64,000 nucleotides of DNA from the NCBI GenBank assembly GCA_002162925.1, contig MABC01000022.1, forward strand, positions 61,061-125,060, read 5' to 3'. This DNA is from Thalassotalea sp. 42_200_T64. Lineage in GTDB: Bacteria > Pseudomonadota > Gammaproteobacteria > Enterobacterales > Alteromonadaceae. A model generated the notes under the pieces. The model saw only the letters and a program-made list of their open reading frames with translations, was not told the DNA's origin and made no database searches. Shown here piece after piece: positions 26,567 to 35,598 of the stretch. Numbering within the stretch: the stretch's first letter is position 1; each line of letters opens with the position of its first letter. Both the position numbers and the translations under genes were made by a program.

Positions 26567-27664
26567 ATGAATAAGCACAACCCAAACAATGTAAGAATTA
26601 CCCGTAAATATTGCATCTTTTTAAAAGAAGCTAAACGACAAGATGAATCGTCAATTGATGGCGTAGCAAAAGCTATAAATCGCTTTGAACAATACACAAG
26701 ATTTAAAGAATTTAAGTTGTTTCATCATCAACAAGCGGTAGGCTTTAAAAAGCATTTAACTAACCAGAAAAATGAAACAACCAATAAGCCATTAAGCAAA
26801 GCAACGTTGAATACAACACTGCGCCATTTAAAAAACTTCTTTCAATGGCTAGCGAGGGAAGCGGGTTATAAATCACGGATTAATTACAGTGATACTGAAT
26901 ACTTTAATTTATCTGAAAAAGACACCAGAATTGCTAATGCTAAGCGTAAAAAGCCAGTTCCCAGCCCTGAGCAAATCATTCATGTACTCGAAAATATGCC
27001 AGAGTGTACCGATATTGAAAAACGTAATAGGGCGTTAATCGCTTTTACTCTACTAACAGGGGCAAGAGATAGCGCCACTGCATCCGTTAAAATTAAGCAT
27101 GTTAATTTCGCTGAACAGTGCCTTAATCAAGATGCCAGAGAGGTGAAGACTAAATTTAGTAAAACTTTTAATACTTACTTTTTCCCCGTAGGCGAATTAC
27201 CGCTAAGCATAATCAAAACATGGCTTGATTATTTAACCAAAGAATTATTATTTAGCCCTGATGATCCGTTATTTCCTAAAACTAAAATGGAAAACAATAT
27301 CAACAGAAAATTTGAGGCTACAGGCTTACTACGCGAACACTGGCAAACGGCTAACCCTATACGTAAAATATTTAAACAAGCTTTTGAAAATGCTAGTTTG
27401 CCGTATTATAACCCGCATAGCTTTCGTAATACCTTAGTAAGGATAGGCCTGAACTTATGTCAAAATGCTGAGCAATTTAAAGTATGGAGTCAAAATTTAG
27501 GCCATGAAGGCGTTTTAACTACCTTGTATAGCTACGGTGATGTACCTGATTATCGACAAGCTGAATTGATTAAAAAGCTAAGCTTTCCAAGAACAGATCA
27601 AAGTCCTGAAATGCAAATAGCATTTGAAGCAATGTATAAAAACATGATGAATAAGAATAATTAG
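26567..27664 (+). CDS. Tyrosine recombinase (second recombinase of the island)
   Basis: A 365-residue site-specific recombinase. The N-terminal SAM-like core-binding domain ends near residue 125. The catalytic domain has Arg167 (LTGARDSA), the H-x-x-R box HSFR at 284-287, LGHEG, and the nucleophile candidates Tyr321/Tyr323 (TTLYSYGDV). It belongs with alpA and the HTH-zinc gene upstream rather than with the tRNA-adjacent integrase, from which it differs and on which it converges with a 23-base gap. It might drive excision, a nested element, or shuffling of cargo. Confidence 0.88.
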   Translation: MNKHNPNNVRITRKYCIFLKEAKRQDESSIDGVAKAINRFEQYTRFKEFKLFHHQQAVGFKKHLTNQKNETTNKPLSKATLNTTLRHLKNFFQWLAREAGYKSRINYSDTEYFNLSEKDTRIANAKRKKPVPSPEQIIHVLENMPECTDIEKRNRALIAFTLLTGARDSATASVKIKHVNFAEQCLNQDAREVKTKFSKTFNTYFFPVGELPLSIIKTWLDYLTKELLFSPDDPLFPKTKMENNINRKFEATGLLREHWQTANPIRKIFKQAFENASLPYYNPHSFRNTLVRIGLNLCQNAEQFKVWSQNLGHEGVLTTLYSYGDVPDYRQAELIKKLSFPRTDQSPEMQIAFEAMYKNMMNKNN

Positions 27665-27687
27665 TGAGCGTCTTTAGGCTTCATAAC

Positions 27688-28929
27688 TTAGATAACATTT
27701 AAGTGTTTAATATTATCTAAGTTACTGACTTTACCAGTTGCCGCATTTTCAATGTGCTGAGACCACCAGCACATTAACACACGTCTACGTTCAAGATATT
27801 CCGCGCGATTATAAGCGCGTCTTACTTCGTTTTTATCAACATGAGCTAGGGCGGCTTCAATAACATCAGGATCATGCCCTTGTTCATTTAGTGTTGTGCT
27901 GGCTAAAGCGCGTAAACCATGAGCCACCAATCTGTTTTTATAACCCATACGGCTTAGCGCCTTATTTGCTGATTCAACATTACAATGCTTGTGATGGTTG
28001 ATATAAGAAGGGAATAGGTGAGTTCTGTCACCACTGATCGGTTTTAATCGCGATAATATTTCAATTGTTTGTGGTGATAAAGGTACTTTGTGTTCTAAAC
28101 GCATTTTCATCCGCTGTGCAGGAATAACCCATAATTTATTTTCTAAGTCTATTTCAGCCCATTCGGCTTTAGCACTTTCACTAGGGCGCGTCATTGTATG
28201 CAATTGCCATTCTAGTAAGCATCGAGTAACTAGCCTTATACTGGCGTAGCTTATATCGTTCATTAGCTTACCAAGTTCATTGGGTCTAATGGTTGCCATA
28301 TTAGTGACTTTAGGCGCTTGAAATGCACTGCGAATACCAGACAAGGGGTTATGGTGTAGTATTCCCGTATTAACCGCATGGTTCATTACATTGTTTAAAT
28401 GACCGATGATTTTCCCCGTGGTTTCTAGGTTGCCTTTTGCAGCCAATGGTTTTAACGCTTCAATGGCTTCAGGAGCTAAAATTTTATCTATAGGTCGGTG
28501 GCCTAATTTGGGGAATACGTGGTTTTCAAACTTGCGCCATAAGCTTTTAGCGGTAACATCGGCAATGGTGGTTTTTTTAATGGCGAACCAATCAGTAGCG
28601 ACACTTTTAAATGTATTGCTGGCGGAAAGTAATTTTTCACGGTGTTTGTCGTCTTTATATTCTTTAGGATCTATTTCTTTGGCTAATAGCTCGCGTGCAT
28701 GTTCACGCTTTTTTCTGGCATTTGCTAATGAAACTTCAGGGTAACTACCAAAACCAATGCTAGTCCGTGATTTTGTGTGGAGTTTATAGTAATCAAATAC
28801 CCACGTTTTAAAACCGTTGGGCTTAACTCTTAATAATAATCCACCGCCATCACTAAGTTTATATAGTTTGTCTTTTGGTTTAGCTTGCTTAACTTCTGTG
28901 TTGGTTAATGGTTTTGTTAATTTTGCCAT
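27688..28929 (-). CDS. int: P4-type integrase (DUF4102 arm domain), tRNA-Val island integrase
   Basis: A 413-residue tyrosine recombinase. The N-terminal DUF4102 domain (LSDGGGLLLRVKPNGFKTWV, SIGFGSYPEVSLANARKKRE) binds arm sites. The catalytic core includes TRPSESAKAEW, HGLRALASTTLNEQG, ALAHVDKNEVRRAYNRAEYL with the tyrosine nucleophile in RAYNRAEY. ATG 28929 is chosen over 28944 because the family begins at MAKLTK. The gene lies 166 bases from the tRNA-Val 3' end, the normal place for an integrase that uses a tRNA 3' end as attB. Confidence 0.92.
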   Translation of the reverse strand: MAKLTKPLTNTEVKQAKPKDKLYKLSDGGGLLLRVKPNGFKTWVFDYYKLHTKSRTSIGFGSYPEVSLANARKKREHARELLAKEIDPKEYKDDKHREKLLSASNTFKSVATDWFAIKKTTIADVTAKSLWRKFENHVFPKLGHRPIDKILAPEAIEALKPLAAKGNLETTGKIIGHLNNVMNHAVNTGILHHNPLSGIRSAFQAPKVTNMATIRPNELGKLMNDISYASIRLVTRCLLEWQLHTMTRPSESAKAEWAEIDLENKLWVIPAQRMKMRLEHKVPLSPQTIEILSRLKPISGDRTHLFPSYINHHKHCNVESANKALSRMGYKNRLVAHGLRALASTTLNEQGHDPDVIEAALAHVDKNEVRRAYNRAEYLERRRVLMCWWSQHIENAATGKVSNLDNIKHLNVI

Positions 28930-28932
28930 TTT

Positions 28933-28980
28933 GGAGTACCGCAACTTGATAGATTTGTCTGGTACTCCTAAAAGTACTCC
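28933..28980. promoter_or_regulatory. Probable integrase arm/promoter sites
   Basis: GGAGTACC (28933-28940) faces GGTACTCC (28961-28968), with a further AGTACTCC at 28973-28980; the last two are followed by TAAAA. They lie directly upstream of the integrase start. Related GGTACTAC/GGTACTACC motifs lie at the left end (20585-20605), so arm-binding or autorepression sites are likely. Confidence 0.5.
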
Positions 28981-29030
28981 TAAAAAGTGAGGATGTCACG
29001 GAATGGCATGAAATAGCTTAGGACATAAAA

Positions 29031-29067
29031 AAACCCGAGAAGCTTATTAATAAAGGCTTTTCGGGTT
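29031..29067 (-). terminator. Intrinsic terminator behind tRNA-Val, inside the island's right end
   Basis: On the minus strand AACCCGAAAAGCC pairs with GGCTTCTCGGGTT-like sequence and is followed by a run of seven T. It lies 28 bases beyond the tRNA 3' end and would have arrived with the island. Confidence 0.85.
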
Positions 29068-29094
29068 CTTTTAGTGGGTTATTAAACCCTAATT

Positions 29095-29171
29095 TGGTGC
29101 TCGCTGCTGGACTCGAACCAGCGACACCTTGCATGTCATGCAAGTACTCTAACCAACTGAGCTAAGCGAGC
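29095..29171 (-). tRNA. tRNA-Val(GAC)
   Basis: A 77-nt cloverleaf on the minus strand: acceptor stem GCTCGCT with its complement, D-arm TAGCTCAGTTGGTTAGAG, anticodon stem CTTGC/GCAAG with loop ATGACAT giving anticodon GAC, T-arm with GTTCGAGTC, and encoded CCA. It reads GUC/GUU valine codons. Its 3' 22 bases act as the island's attachment site, and integration leaves the gene intact. Confidence 0.95.
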
Positions 29172-29348
29172 GTATCTTTTTTGCTGTGTTGTTTGCTTTA
29201 ACGGATGTTTTGCAAGACAACGGCGCTATGTTAGCCAGTTGTTTTATCTGTTGCAAGTGGTTTTAAGCACTTTAATTGTTTTTTTGGTTTGAATGGATAA
29301 AACTTATACAATTACACACTTTTCAGATAGATAACACCTAGATAACAA

Positions 29349-30743
29349 CTACGGAATAATAATCGTCCCCTTCGGCAATATTCCCAATTCTGCCCGTTTT
29401 TGAATCACTTTTAAGCGCCACGCTAATAATATTGCCGCTGTGGTTAAGCCAAAAATAAAACCAATCCAGAAACCGTAAGGCCCAGTTTGTGGTACTACCC
29501 AATCGGTGATCCCTAAAATTAAGCCAACCGATAAGCCAACCAGCCAATAAGAGATAAAGGTGATGTATAAAATGGCTTTGGTATCTTTATAGCCACGCAA
29601 CGCTCCGGCCGAGATCACTTGAATGAAGTCGGAAAATTGAAACAGCGCCGCTAAAAACATTAATTTGGCGGCAAGCGACACAACCCCGACATCATTGGTA
29701 TAAATTAGCGCTATTTCATCCCTAAAGATGATGGTGCCCGAAGCCGTAAATAGGGCGATGATAAAGCCCAATATCATTGAATTGGTACACATGTCTTTGG
29801 CTTGTTGCAGTTTATTTTCACCAACGGCAAAACCCACTTTGATGGTAACCGCCATGGCGATAGATAACGGCACCATAAATACCAAGCCAGAAAAGTTAAT
29901 GGCTATTTGATGGCTGGCGACAATTTCGGCGCCAAACGGGGCAAGGATTATGGCCACAACGGAAAACAGCGAGACTTCAAATAACAGCGATAAGGCGATG
30001 GGTACACCTAACTTAAGTACAGTTTTGATTTCGTTAAAATCAGGCCAGCAAAGGCTTTTAAATAAATTGATGTGCGCAAGTTTTTTCGAGGCATAAACAT
30101 AAATCAGCATGCCAATAAACATTGCCCAATACACTATTGCTGTCGCTATGCCACAACCCGCACCGCCTAATTGTGGTGCGCCAAACTCGCCATAAATAAA
30201 AATGTAGTTGGCTGGGATGTTAATGATCAAACCGATTATCGATATTATCATGGTCGGTTTGGTATAACTTAAGCCCTCGGCAAAATTGCGCAATACTACG
30301 TACAAACAAAACCCCGGGCCACCCCAAACGATATAGCCCAGATAATCAAACATTAACCGCTTGAGTTCCGGCTCTAAGGTTACGTTACGTTCAATTACCG
30401 GGATGAATACGTAATAGGCAATGATCACCAGTAGCGAAAGAACTAATGCTATCCAGCCGGTTTGTACCGTCGAATGGCCAATGTTGGCAAACTTTTTTGA
30501 ACCGGCAAATTGCGACACGATGGCACTCAGTGCCATTATTACCCCATAAATGGTTAAGATGATCGGTAACCAAATACTACTGGCAACCGCAACGGCGGCC
30601 ATGTCGGTGGCGCTCACGCGTCCGGCCATTACTGTGTCGGCAAAGCTCATTAAGTTTTGGATTAACTGGGCGACTAAAATAGGGTATGCCAGTTTTAACA
30701 AGTCTTTGGTGTCAGTGAAAAATTTATCTAGAGTCATGGCCAT
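29349..30743 (-). CDS. MATE-family multidrug efflux transporter (NorM/MdtK-like)
   Basis: A 464-residue membrane protein with about 12 helices. It has the MATE signature early (LAYPILVAQLIQNLMSFADT, VMAGRVSATDMAAVAVASS) and a second repeat half with GVPIALSLLFEVSLFSVVAI. It exports cationic drugs using a Na+ or H+ gradient in the inner membrane. It is divergent from ribE with a 57-base shared promoter gap, the same neighbourhood as mdtK and riboflavin synthase in enteric bacteria. Confidence 0.92.
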   Translation of the reverse strand: MAMTLDKFFTDTKDLLKLAYPILVAQLIQNLMSFADTVMAGRVSATDMAAVAVASSIWLPIILTIYGVIMALSAIVSQFAGSKKFANIGHSTVQTGWIALVLSLLVIIAYYVFIPVIERNVTLEPELKRLMFDYLGYIVWGGPGFCLYVVLRNFAEGLSYTKPTMIISIIGLIINIPANYIFIYGEFGAPQLGGAGCGIATAIVYWAMFIGMLIYVYASKKLAHINLFKSLCWPDFNEIKTVLKLGVPIALSLLFEVSLFSVVAIILAPFGAEIVASHQIAINFSGLVFMVPLSIAMAVTIKVGFAVGENKLQQAKDMCTNSMILGFIIALFTASGTIIFRDEIALIYTNDVGVVSLAAKLMFLAALFQFSDFIQVISAGALRGYKDTKAILYITFISYWLVGLSVGLILGITDWVVPQTGPYGFWIGFIFGLTTAAILLAWRLKVIQKRAELGILPKGTIIIP

Positions 30744-30800
30744 AAAAATTGGATAATAAATGCTGAACGATGAAAATGAAGTTTAGAGCAGAGATGATAT

Positions 30801-31442
30801 ATGTTTACAGGAATAGTGCAATCTACTGCACAAGTTAAATCAATTAAAGCCGGAAATAAGTTTAAACACTTCGAAATGCAACTGCCAATTGCGCTTATTA
30901 ACAACCTTGAAATTGGTGCCAGCGTTGCCAACAATGGCGTGTGTTTAACCGCAGTGAATTTTGCTCAAATCGATGAGGAAACTGCCGTTATCGGCTTTGA
31001 TGTGATTGATGAAACCTTACGCGTAACCAATCTGGATGCGCTGGTAGAGGGCAGTGCAGTGAACATTGAGCGATCTTTAAAGGCTGGTGACGAAATTGGT
31101 GGCCATATCGTGTCGGGTCATATTCACACCACGGCAACATTAGTCAAACGAGACGAAAATGCCGATAATTGTCGCTTAAAGTTTAGTCTGCATAGCCAGT
31201 GGGCAAAGTATATTTTTGCGAAAGGCTTTATTACGGTTAATGGCTGCAGTTTAACTTTGGGGGCAAAGGTAGATACCGAGAATGAGTTTACCTATTTTGA
31301 AGTGCATTTGATCCCCGAAACATTAGCAAGGACAAACTTGCGCAAGCTAAACGTTGACGATTTGGTCAATATTGAAATCGATCAGCAAACCATAACCACA
31401 GTCGATTCAATCGAACGCATTATGGCGGAACGTGTGGGTTAA
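30801..31442 (+). CDS. ribE: Riboflavin synthase, alpha chain
   Basis: Dismutates two 6,7-dimethyl-8-ribityllumazine molecules to riboflavin. The 213-residue protein has the two tandem lumazine-binding barrels: the first begins MFTGIVQSTAQVKSI, the second around residue 98 (GGHIVSGHIHTTATLVKRDE). Signature NGVCLTAV and its second-barrel counterpart NGCSLTLG are present. The leader is too short (57 bases to the divergent MATE gene) to hold an FMN riboswitch. Confidence 0.96.
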   Translation: MFTGIVQSTAQVKSIKAGNKFKHFEMQLPIALINNLEIGASVANNGVCLTAVNFAQIDEETAVIGFDVIDETLRVTNLDALVEGSAVNIERSLKAGDEIGGHIVSGHIHTTATLVKRDENADNCRLKFSLHSQWAKYIFAKGFITVNGCSLTLGAKVDTENEFTYFEVHLIPETLARTNLRKLNVDDLVNIEIDQQTITTVDSIERIMAERVG

Positions 31443-31475
31443 TATACGGGTATATACGTTTTCCCACTCAGAAAA

Positions 31476-31682
31476 TTAAAACACCTGTTCATCGTCAGCA
31501 TCTACTTGTAACTGGATCTTTTGGTGGTAGTTATCTATGTGCATATTCATATGGATGTCATTACAACATGCCGGGCATGATTCATAATAATCTTGATCGC
31601 CCTGAGTGATGTCTAACATTACATGCAGGTGATGGCCGCAATGCGGGCATTCGATGATTTTTCGGCTAACTTCTTGGGGCAT
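31476..31682 (-). CDS. CPXCG-motif cysteine-rich protein
   Basis: A 68-residue protein with two zinc-knuckle pairs, IECPHCGHHL at about 10-16 and SCPACCNDI at about 35-40, and an acidic tail. This is the Cys_rich_CPXG family common in marine gammaproteobacteria; its function is not known. A strong GGAGG precedes ATG 31682. It converges on ribE. Confidence 0.88.
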   Translation of the reverse strand: MPQEVSRKIIECPHCGHHLHVMLDITQGDQDYYESCPACCNDIHMNMHIDNYHQKIQLQVDADDEQVF

Positions 31683-31854
31683 AATAGCCTCCGTATTCGT
31701 TATTAGTAATATTATGGAAATCGGTCCTTTTAGTATGGACTTTTTAAATGAATTCGCTCGGTAATTATTGCGTTTTTATCAGGTTTTTACGGTGTTTTGG
31801 GCTTGCATTTATTGAAAACTATACTACTCACGCAAGTGCTTGAAGCTAGGCAGG

Positions 31855-32730
31855 TTATAGACTTTGTATATCGTGAATAAAGCTTTGCGCCTGTTCAACA
31901 TAAATGCCGGCAAACAAGTTGGCATGATTTAAAATGTGATAACCATTGTATATCTTTTTACGTTGTTCATAGCCTTTGGCTAACGGCAAGGTTTGTTGAT
32001 AACCCTGATAAAAATTTTCGGGAAAACGACCAAATAATTCGCTCATCGCAATATCCACTTCTCTGTCAGCGTAATAGCATGCCGGATCATAAATGCAGGG
32101 CAAGTTATTCACAAAAGCAACATTACCTTGCCATAAATCGCCATGCACCAAGGATGGAGTCGGGTGGTGGTGACAAAGCAGTTGCTGGCATTTATCGGTA
32201 ATAGCAGAGATGCTGCCTTGAAATAAATCGTTTTCACGCAACAGTTGCAATTGATACCCAAGGCGCTGTTCAGCAAAAAATACGCTCCAATTATGCTGCC
32301 ATTTATTGGTTTGCACCGTTAAGCCGATGTAATTATCGTCATTCCAACCAAACTCTGCCTGTTGGTTATCGTGATGTAAATTGGCTAAGGCGACACCTAA
32401 ACTGTGCCATTGTTGATCGGTAACTTGTGGATTGCTGCAGTGCATATTTAAATATTCCAGCACCAAATAACTGTGGCTTATGGTGTTACCGCAAGTGACC
32501 ACTTTAGGAACGATAAAATGGCCGCAAACTGCCAGGTGTTCGAGCGAATTAGCTTCGCTTTGAAAGTTGTTTAACCGTTGTTTTTCATTGATTTTGACAA
32601 AATATGTTGTTTGCCCATCGGTAACTGAGTAGCAATCATTAATATCGCCGCCGCTAAGTTGCTCAGTTTGTTCAATCACAAAGCGTTTATTTTGCGCAAT
32701 AGAAATGTCATCGGCAATTGCTTTCCACAT
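31855..32730 (-). CDS. Fructosamine kinase family protein
   Basis: A 291-residue member of the fructosamine-3-kinase/ketosamine-3-kinase family, which phosphorylates sugar adducts on protein amines so that they fall off. The kinase-like fold shows GGDINDCY (glycine loop), YFVKIN lysine, LVHGDLWQGNVAF (catalytic Asp) and IYDPACYYADREVDIAMSEL (metal-binding Asp). AGGGTAA precedes ATG 32730. It is cytoplasmic. A START-domain gene lies upstream on the same strand. Confidence 0.92.
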   Translation of the reverse strand: MWKAIADDISIAQNKRFVIEQTEQLSGGDINDCYSVTDGQTTYFVKINEKQRLNNFQSEANSLEHLAVCGHFIVPKVVTCGNTISHSYLVLEYLNMHCSNPQVTDQQWHSLGVALANLHHDNQQAEFGWNDDNYIGLTVQTNKWQHNWSVFFAEQRLGYQLQLLRENDLFQGSISAITDKCQQLLCHHHPTPSLVHGDLWQGNVAFVNNLPCIYDPACYYADREVDIAMSELFGRFPENFYQGYQQTLPLAKGYEQRKKIYNGYHILNHANLFAGIYVEQAQSFIHDIQSL

Positions 32731-32838
32731 AATTTACCCTTTCACTATCATTTGGCATTAAACAAACAGCAGTTTACTCCGCTTAAAGTATAGAGTAGGG
32801 CGAGCAATTGTGAGTGCTTTTTTCAAGTTTAATGACGG

Positions 32839-33435
32839 TTATTTACTTGGTCTTAGTGTTTGCAAATTTTGCAAAGAGGCTTTAATAGATGATAACGAAT
32901 AGCGATTACTGAGCCATTTCGGCAAGCTTCCTGCGGGATCAAAGCTGCCATAGTAACTCACCTGCAATTGGTTATTGGCTTGTCGTGTGGCCTGCCAGCG
33001 AACTTTCACATCTTTAACCCGCACATAATCGTCATTTAACGGCAGAAAATCGTTATAGTCAGTGATCAATAACGAAAGTGACGTTGCGGTTCTATGCTCA
33101 ATGCTGGTGCGAGTTAACATTTCTCGGGCCGAGACGAAGGCAAAACCCTCAAATTTTGTCATCACCACAACACTGTTATCGGCAAGGGTGGTGAGTAGTT
33201 TGGTCGAGCTTACTTTGTCGAGCCAGATAGGGGCTAAGTCTTCATTCGTTAATAACTGATAAAAATCCTCGAGACTGGCATCAATAACTACGGTAGCTTT
33301 GACTTCATACAATCCGGTGTTGTTATTGCTTTGGTAACGAATAGAAAGCTGCTGTTGTTGATGGTAAATTCGCCATTTGGCGCTACTTTCATGACTCACC
33401 AAAACTAAGGTTAAGCTCAGGATTAATTTAAACAT
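32839..33435 (-). CDS. Exported START-domain protein
   Basis: ATG 33435 gives a 198-residue protein that begins with a signal peptide (MFKLILSLTLVLVSHESSAK). The TTG at 33492 would place 19 charged residues before it and is not favoured. The rest is a START/polyketide-cyclase-like lipid-binding fold: YEVKATVVIDASLEDFYQLL, PIWLDKV, ARWQA-type VRWQATRQ and a C-terminal helix. Such proteins are common in Alteromonadales with unknown periplasmic roles, perhaps lipid handling. Confidence 0.8.
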   Translation of the reverse strand: MFKLILSLTLVLVSHESSAKWRIYHQQQQLSIRYQSNNNTGLYEVKATVVIDASLEDFYQLLTNEDLAPIWLDKVSSTKLLTTLADNSVVVMTKFEGFAFVSAREMLTRTSIEHRTATSLSLLITDYNDFLPLNDDYVRVKDVKVRWQATRQANNQLQVSYYGSFDPAGSLPKWLSNRYSLSSIKASLQNLQTLRPSK

Positions 33436-33540
33436 TATGCTGTGAAAAAAACTTTGCAATTTATCGGCCTCTAACTGTTCAAATGATTGCAAATCTGCGA
33501 GATATCACCTATATTGCACGCTTTCATATTACATACATTT

Positions 33541-33630
33541 AACACCTTTTGGGTGTTTTTTAGTTTTATACATTAACCTGAACTCAGGTTACTACAATAA
33601 ATACAAGTGACATTACGTGTGTGTCACCAC
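33541..33630 (+). promoter_or_regulatory. thrS leader: terminator-like stem and operator-like hairpins
   Basis: Three stems precede thrS. AACACC/GGTGTT at 33541-33557 is followed by six T, an intrinsic terminator or attenuator. AACCTG/CAGGTT at 33575-33590 has a 4-base loop. GTGACA/TGTCAC at 33607-33627 with one extra T-G pair leaves the 7-base loop TACGTGT, in which CGT occupies the anticodon position of tRNA-Thr(CGU); it ends 5 bases before the GAGGA ribosome site. In E. coli, ThrRS represses thrS by binding anticodon-arm mimics placed this way. The analogy is an inference. Confidence 0.5.
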
Positions 33631-33646
33631 TGTTGAGGACATAATA

Positions 33647-35557
33647 ATGCCAGTTATCACTCTTCCTGACGGCAGTCAGCGTAGCTTCGAACAATCCGTT
33701 TCCGTAATGCATGTTGCCTTAGACATAGGCCCAGGTTTGGCAAAAGCCACCATCGCCGGTCGTATCGATGGCAAACTTGTAGATGCTTGTGAATTAATCA
33801 CAACGGACGCCAAGCTACAATTAATTACCAGTAAAGATGCCGAAGGTTTAGAGATCATCCGTCACTCTTGTGCGCATTTATTAGGGCATGCGATTAAGCA
33901 ATTATACCCAGATACCAAAATGGCGATCGGCCCTACCATTGATAACGGTTTTTATTACGACATCGATGTAGAACATAAATTAAATGATGACGATTTAGCC
34001 AAGCTTTCAAAACGTATGACCGAGCTTGCTCGTACTGGCTATGAAGTGGTTAAGAAAACTGGCTCTTGGCAAGATGCTTATGATGCATTTACCGAGCGTG
34101 GCGAATCTTACAAATTGGAAATTCTTGAGCAAAACATCGAGAAAACCGACACGCCCGCATTATATCATCATCAAGAATACGTCGACATGTGTCGAGGCCC
34201 ACACGTGCCAAGCATGCGTCATTGTCATCATTTTAAACTGATGTCTGTGGCCGGAGCCTATTGGCGCGGTAACTCAGACAACAAAATGTTGCAACGCATT
34301 TACGGTACTGCCTGGGCTGATAAAAAGCAGCTGAAAGCCTATATTCAGCGTCTTGCCGAAGCCGAAAAACGCGATCACCGCAAAATCGGTAAAACACTAG
34401 ATTTATTCCACTGGCAAGAAGAAGCGCCGGGCATGGTGTTTTGGCACAATGACGGTTGGACCATTTATACCGAACTTGAAAAGTTTATTCGTGAAAAATT
34501 ACGCGAATACGACTACGACGAAGTCAAAGCGCCGATGATGATGGACCGCAGCCTTTGGGAAAAATCAGGCCACTGGGAAAAATATGCTGATGGCATGTTT
34601 ACCACGGTATCGGAAAAGCGCGAATACGCGATTAAACCGATGAACTGTCCAGGGCACGTACAAATATTTAACCAAGGGTTAAAATCATACCGTGATTTGC
34701 CCTTGCGTATTGCCGAGTTTGGTTGTTGTCACCGTAACGAACCCTCGGGTTCTTTACATGGCTTAATGCGGGTACGCGGCTTTACTCAAGATGATGCCCA
34801 TATCTTCTGTACTGAAGAGCAAGTACAACAAGAAGTGACCCAATGTATCGACATGGTCTACGATGTATATAGCTCGTTTGGTTTTGAAGACATTGTGGTT
34901 AAATTATCCACGCGTCCGGAAAGCCGTATTGGCAGCGATGAAATATGGGATAAAGCCGAAGCCGGTTTGGCCAAAGCATTAACCGATGCCAACATTGAAT
35001 TTGAATACCTTCCTGGTGAAGGGGCGTTTTACGGTCCTAAAATTGAATTCACCTTACTGGATTGTTTAGGCCGAGCCTGGCAATGTGGCACAGTGCAACT
35101 AGACTTTGCTTTACCAACGCGTTTAGGCGCAACTTATGTTGGTGAAGATAACGAGCGTTACACTCCGGTGATGATCCACAGAGCGATTTTAGGTTCATTG
35201 GAGCGTTTCATCGGTATCTTAATTGAAGAGTACACAGGTAAATTTCCAACTTGGTTATCGCCAACTCAGGCAATAGTGATGAATATTACCGATAAACAAG
35301 GCGAATATTGTGCTCAAGTGGTAAAAAAACTGAAAGAAAGTGGATTTAGAGCCAAAGCGGACTTGCGTAATGAGAAAATAGGCTTTAAAATCCGCGAGCA
35401 TACTTTGAAACGTGTTCCTTATTTACTGGTTGCCGGTGATAAAGAAATGGAAGCAGGTGAAATTGCTATCCGAACACGTTCAGGTGAAGATTTAGGAAAA
35501 CTGTCGGTGGATGACTTTATCGCTAAACTTAGCGAAGAAGTAAAAACACGGGCGTAA
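33647..35557 (+). CDS. thrS: Threonyl-tRNA synthetase
   Basis: Class II synthetase charging tRNA-Thr, 636 residues from ATG 33647 (GAGGA upstream; the frame is open to 33617 without support). Domains in order: TGS ([20 protein letters not shown]), the editing domain with zinc-like [10 protein letters not shown] and CRGPHVPSM, the catalytic core with [32 protein letters not shown] and [11 protein letters not shown], and a C-terminal anticodon-binding domain. First gene of the thrS-infC-rpmI-rplT operon, with infC 41 bases downstream. Confidence 0.98.
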   Translation: MPVITLPDGSQRSFEQSVSVMHVALDIGPGLAKATIAGRIDGKLVDACELITTDAKLQLITSKDAEGLEIIRHSCAHLLGHAIKQLYPDTKMAIGPTIDNGFYYDIDVEHKLNDDDLAKLSKRMTELARTGYEVVKKTGSWQDAYDAFTERGESYKLEILEQNIEKTDTPALYHHQEYVDMCRGPHVPSMRHCHHFKLMSVAGAYWRGNSDNKMLQRIYGTAWADKKQLKAYIQRLAEAEKRDHRKIGKTLDLFHWQEEAPGMVFWHNDGWTIYTELEKFIREKLREYDYDEVKAPMMMDRSLWEKSGHWEKYADGMFTTVSEKREYAIKPMNCPGHVQIFNQGLKSYRDLPLRIAEFGCCHRNEPSGSLHGLMRVRGFTQDDAHIFCTEEQVQQEVTQCIDMVYDVYSSFGFEDIVVKLSTRPESRIGSDEIWDKAEAGLAKALTDANIEFEYLPGEGAFYGPKIEFTLLDCLGRAWQCGTVQLDFALPTRLGATYVGEDNERYTPVMIHRAILGSLERFIGILIEEYTGKFPTWLSPTQAIVMNITDKQGEYCAQVVKKLKESGFRAKADLRNEKIGFKIREHTLKRVPYLLVAGDKEMEAGEIAIRTRSGEDLGKLSVDDFIAKLSEEVKTRA

Positions 35558-35598
35558 TTATTGGGTATATACCCTAAGTTCTTTTGGAGGGACAGGCT

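Larger units (their letters stand above)
20510..29116. mobile_element. 8.6-kb integrative element in tRNA-Val(GAC)
   Basis: Bounded by a 21/22-base direct repeat of the tRNA 3' end. The right end has a P4-type integrase reading away from the tRNA, as is usual. Repeated GGTACT-type motifs lie inside both ends (20585-20605 and 28933-28980), resembling arm-type integrase sites. Two terminators on the minus strand, one outside attL and one just inside the right end, suit a displaced and a replacement tRNA terminator. Contents: acyltransferase, a two-gene unknown operon, AlpA, HTH-zinc protein, a second tyrosine recombinase and the integrase. No conjugation or replication genes are visible. Confidence 0.8.

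Noticed and set aside
30744..30800. FMN riboswitch ahead of ribE
   Set aside because: Only 57 bases separate ribE from the divergent MATE gene and none of the RFN blocks is present.
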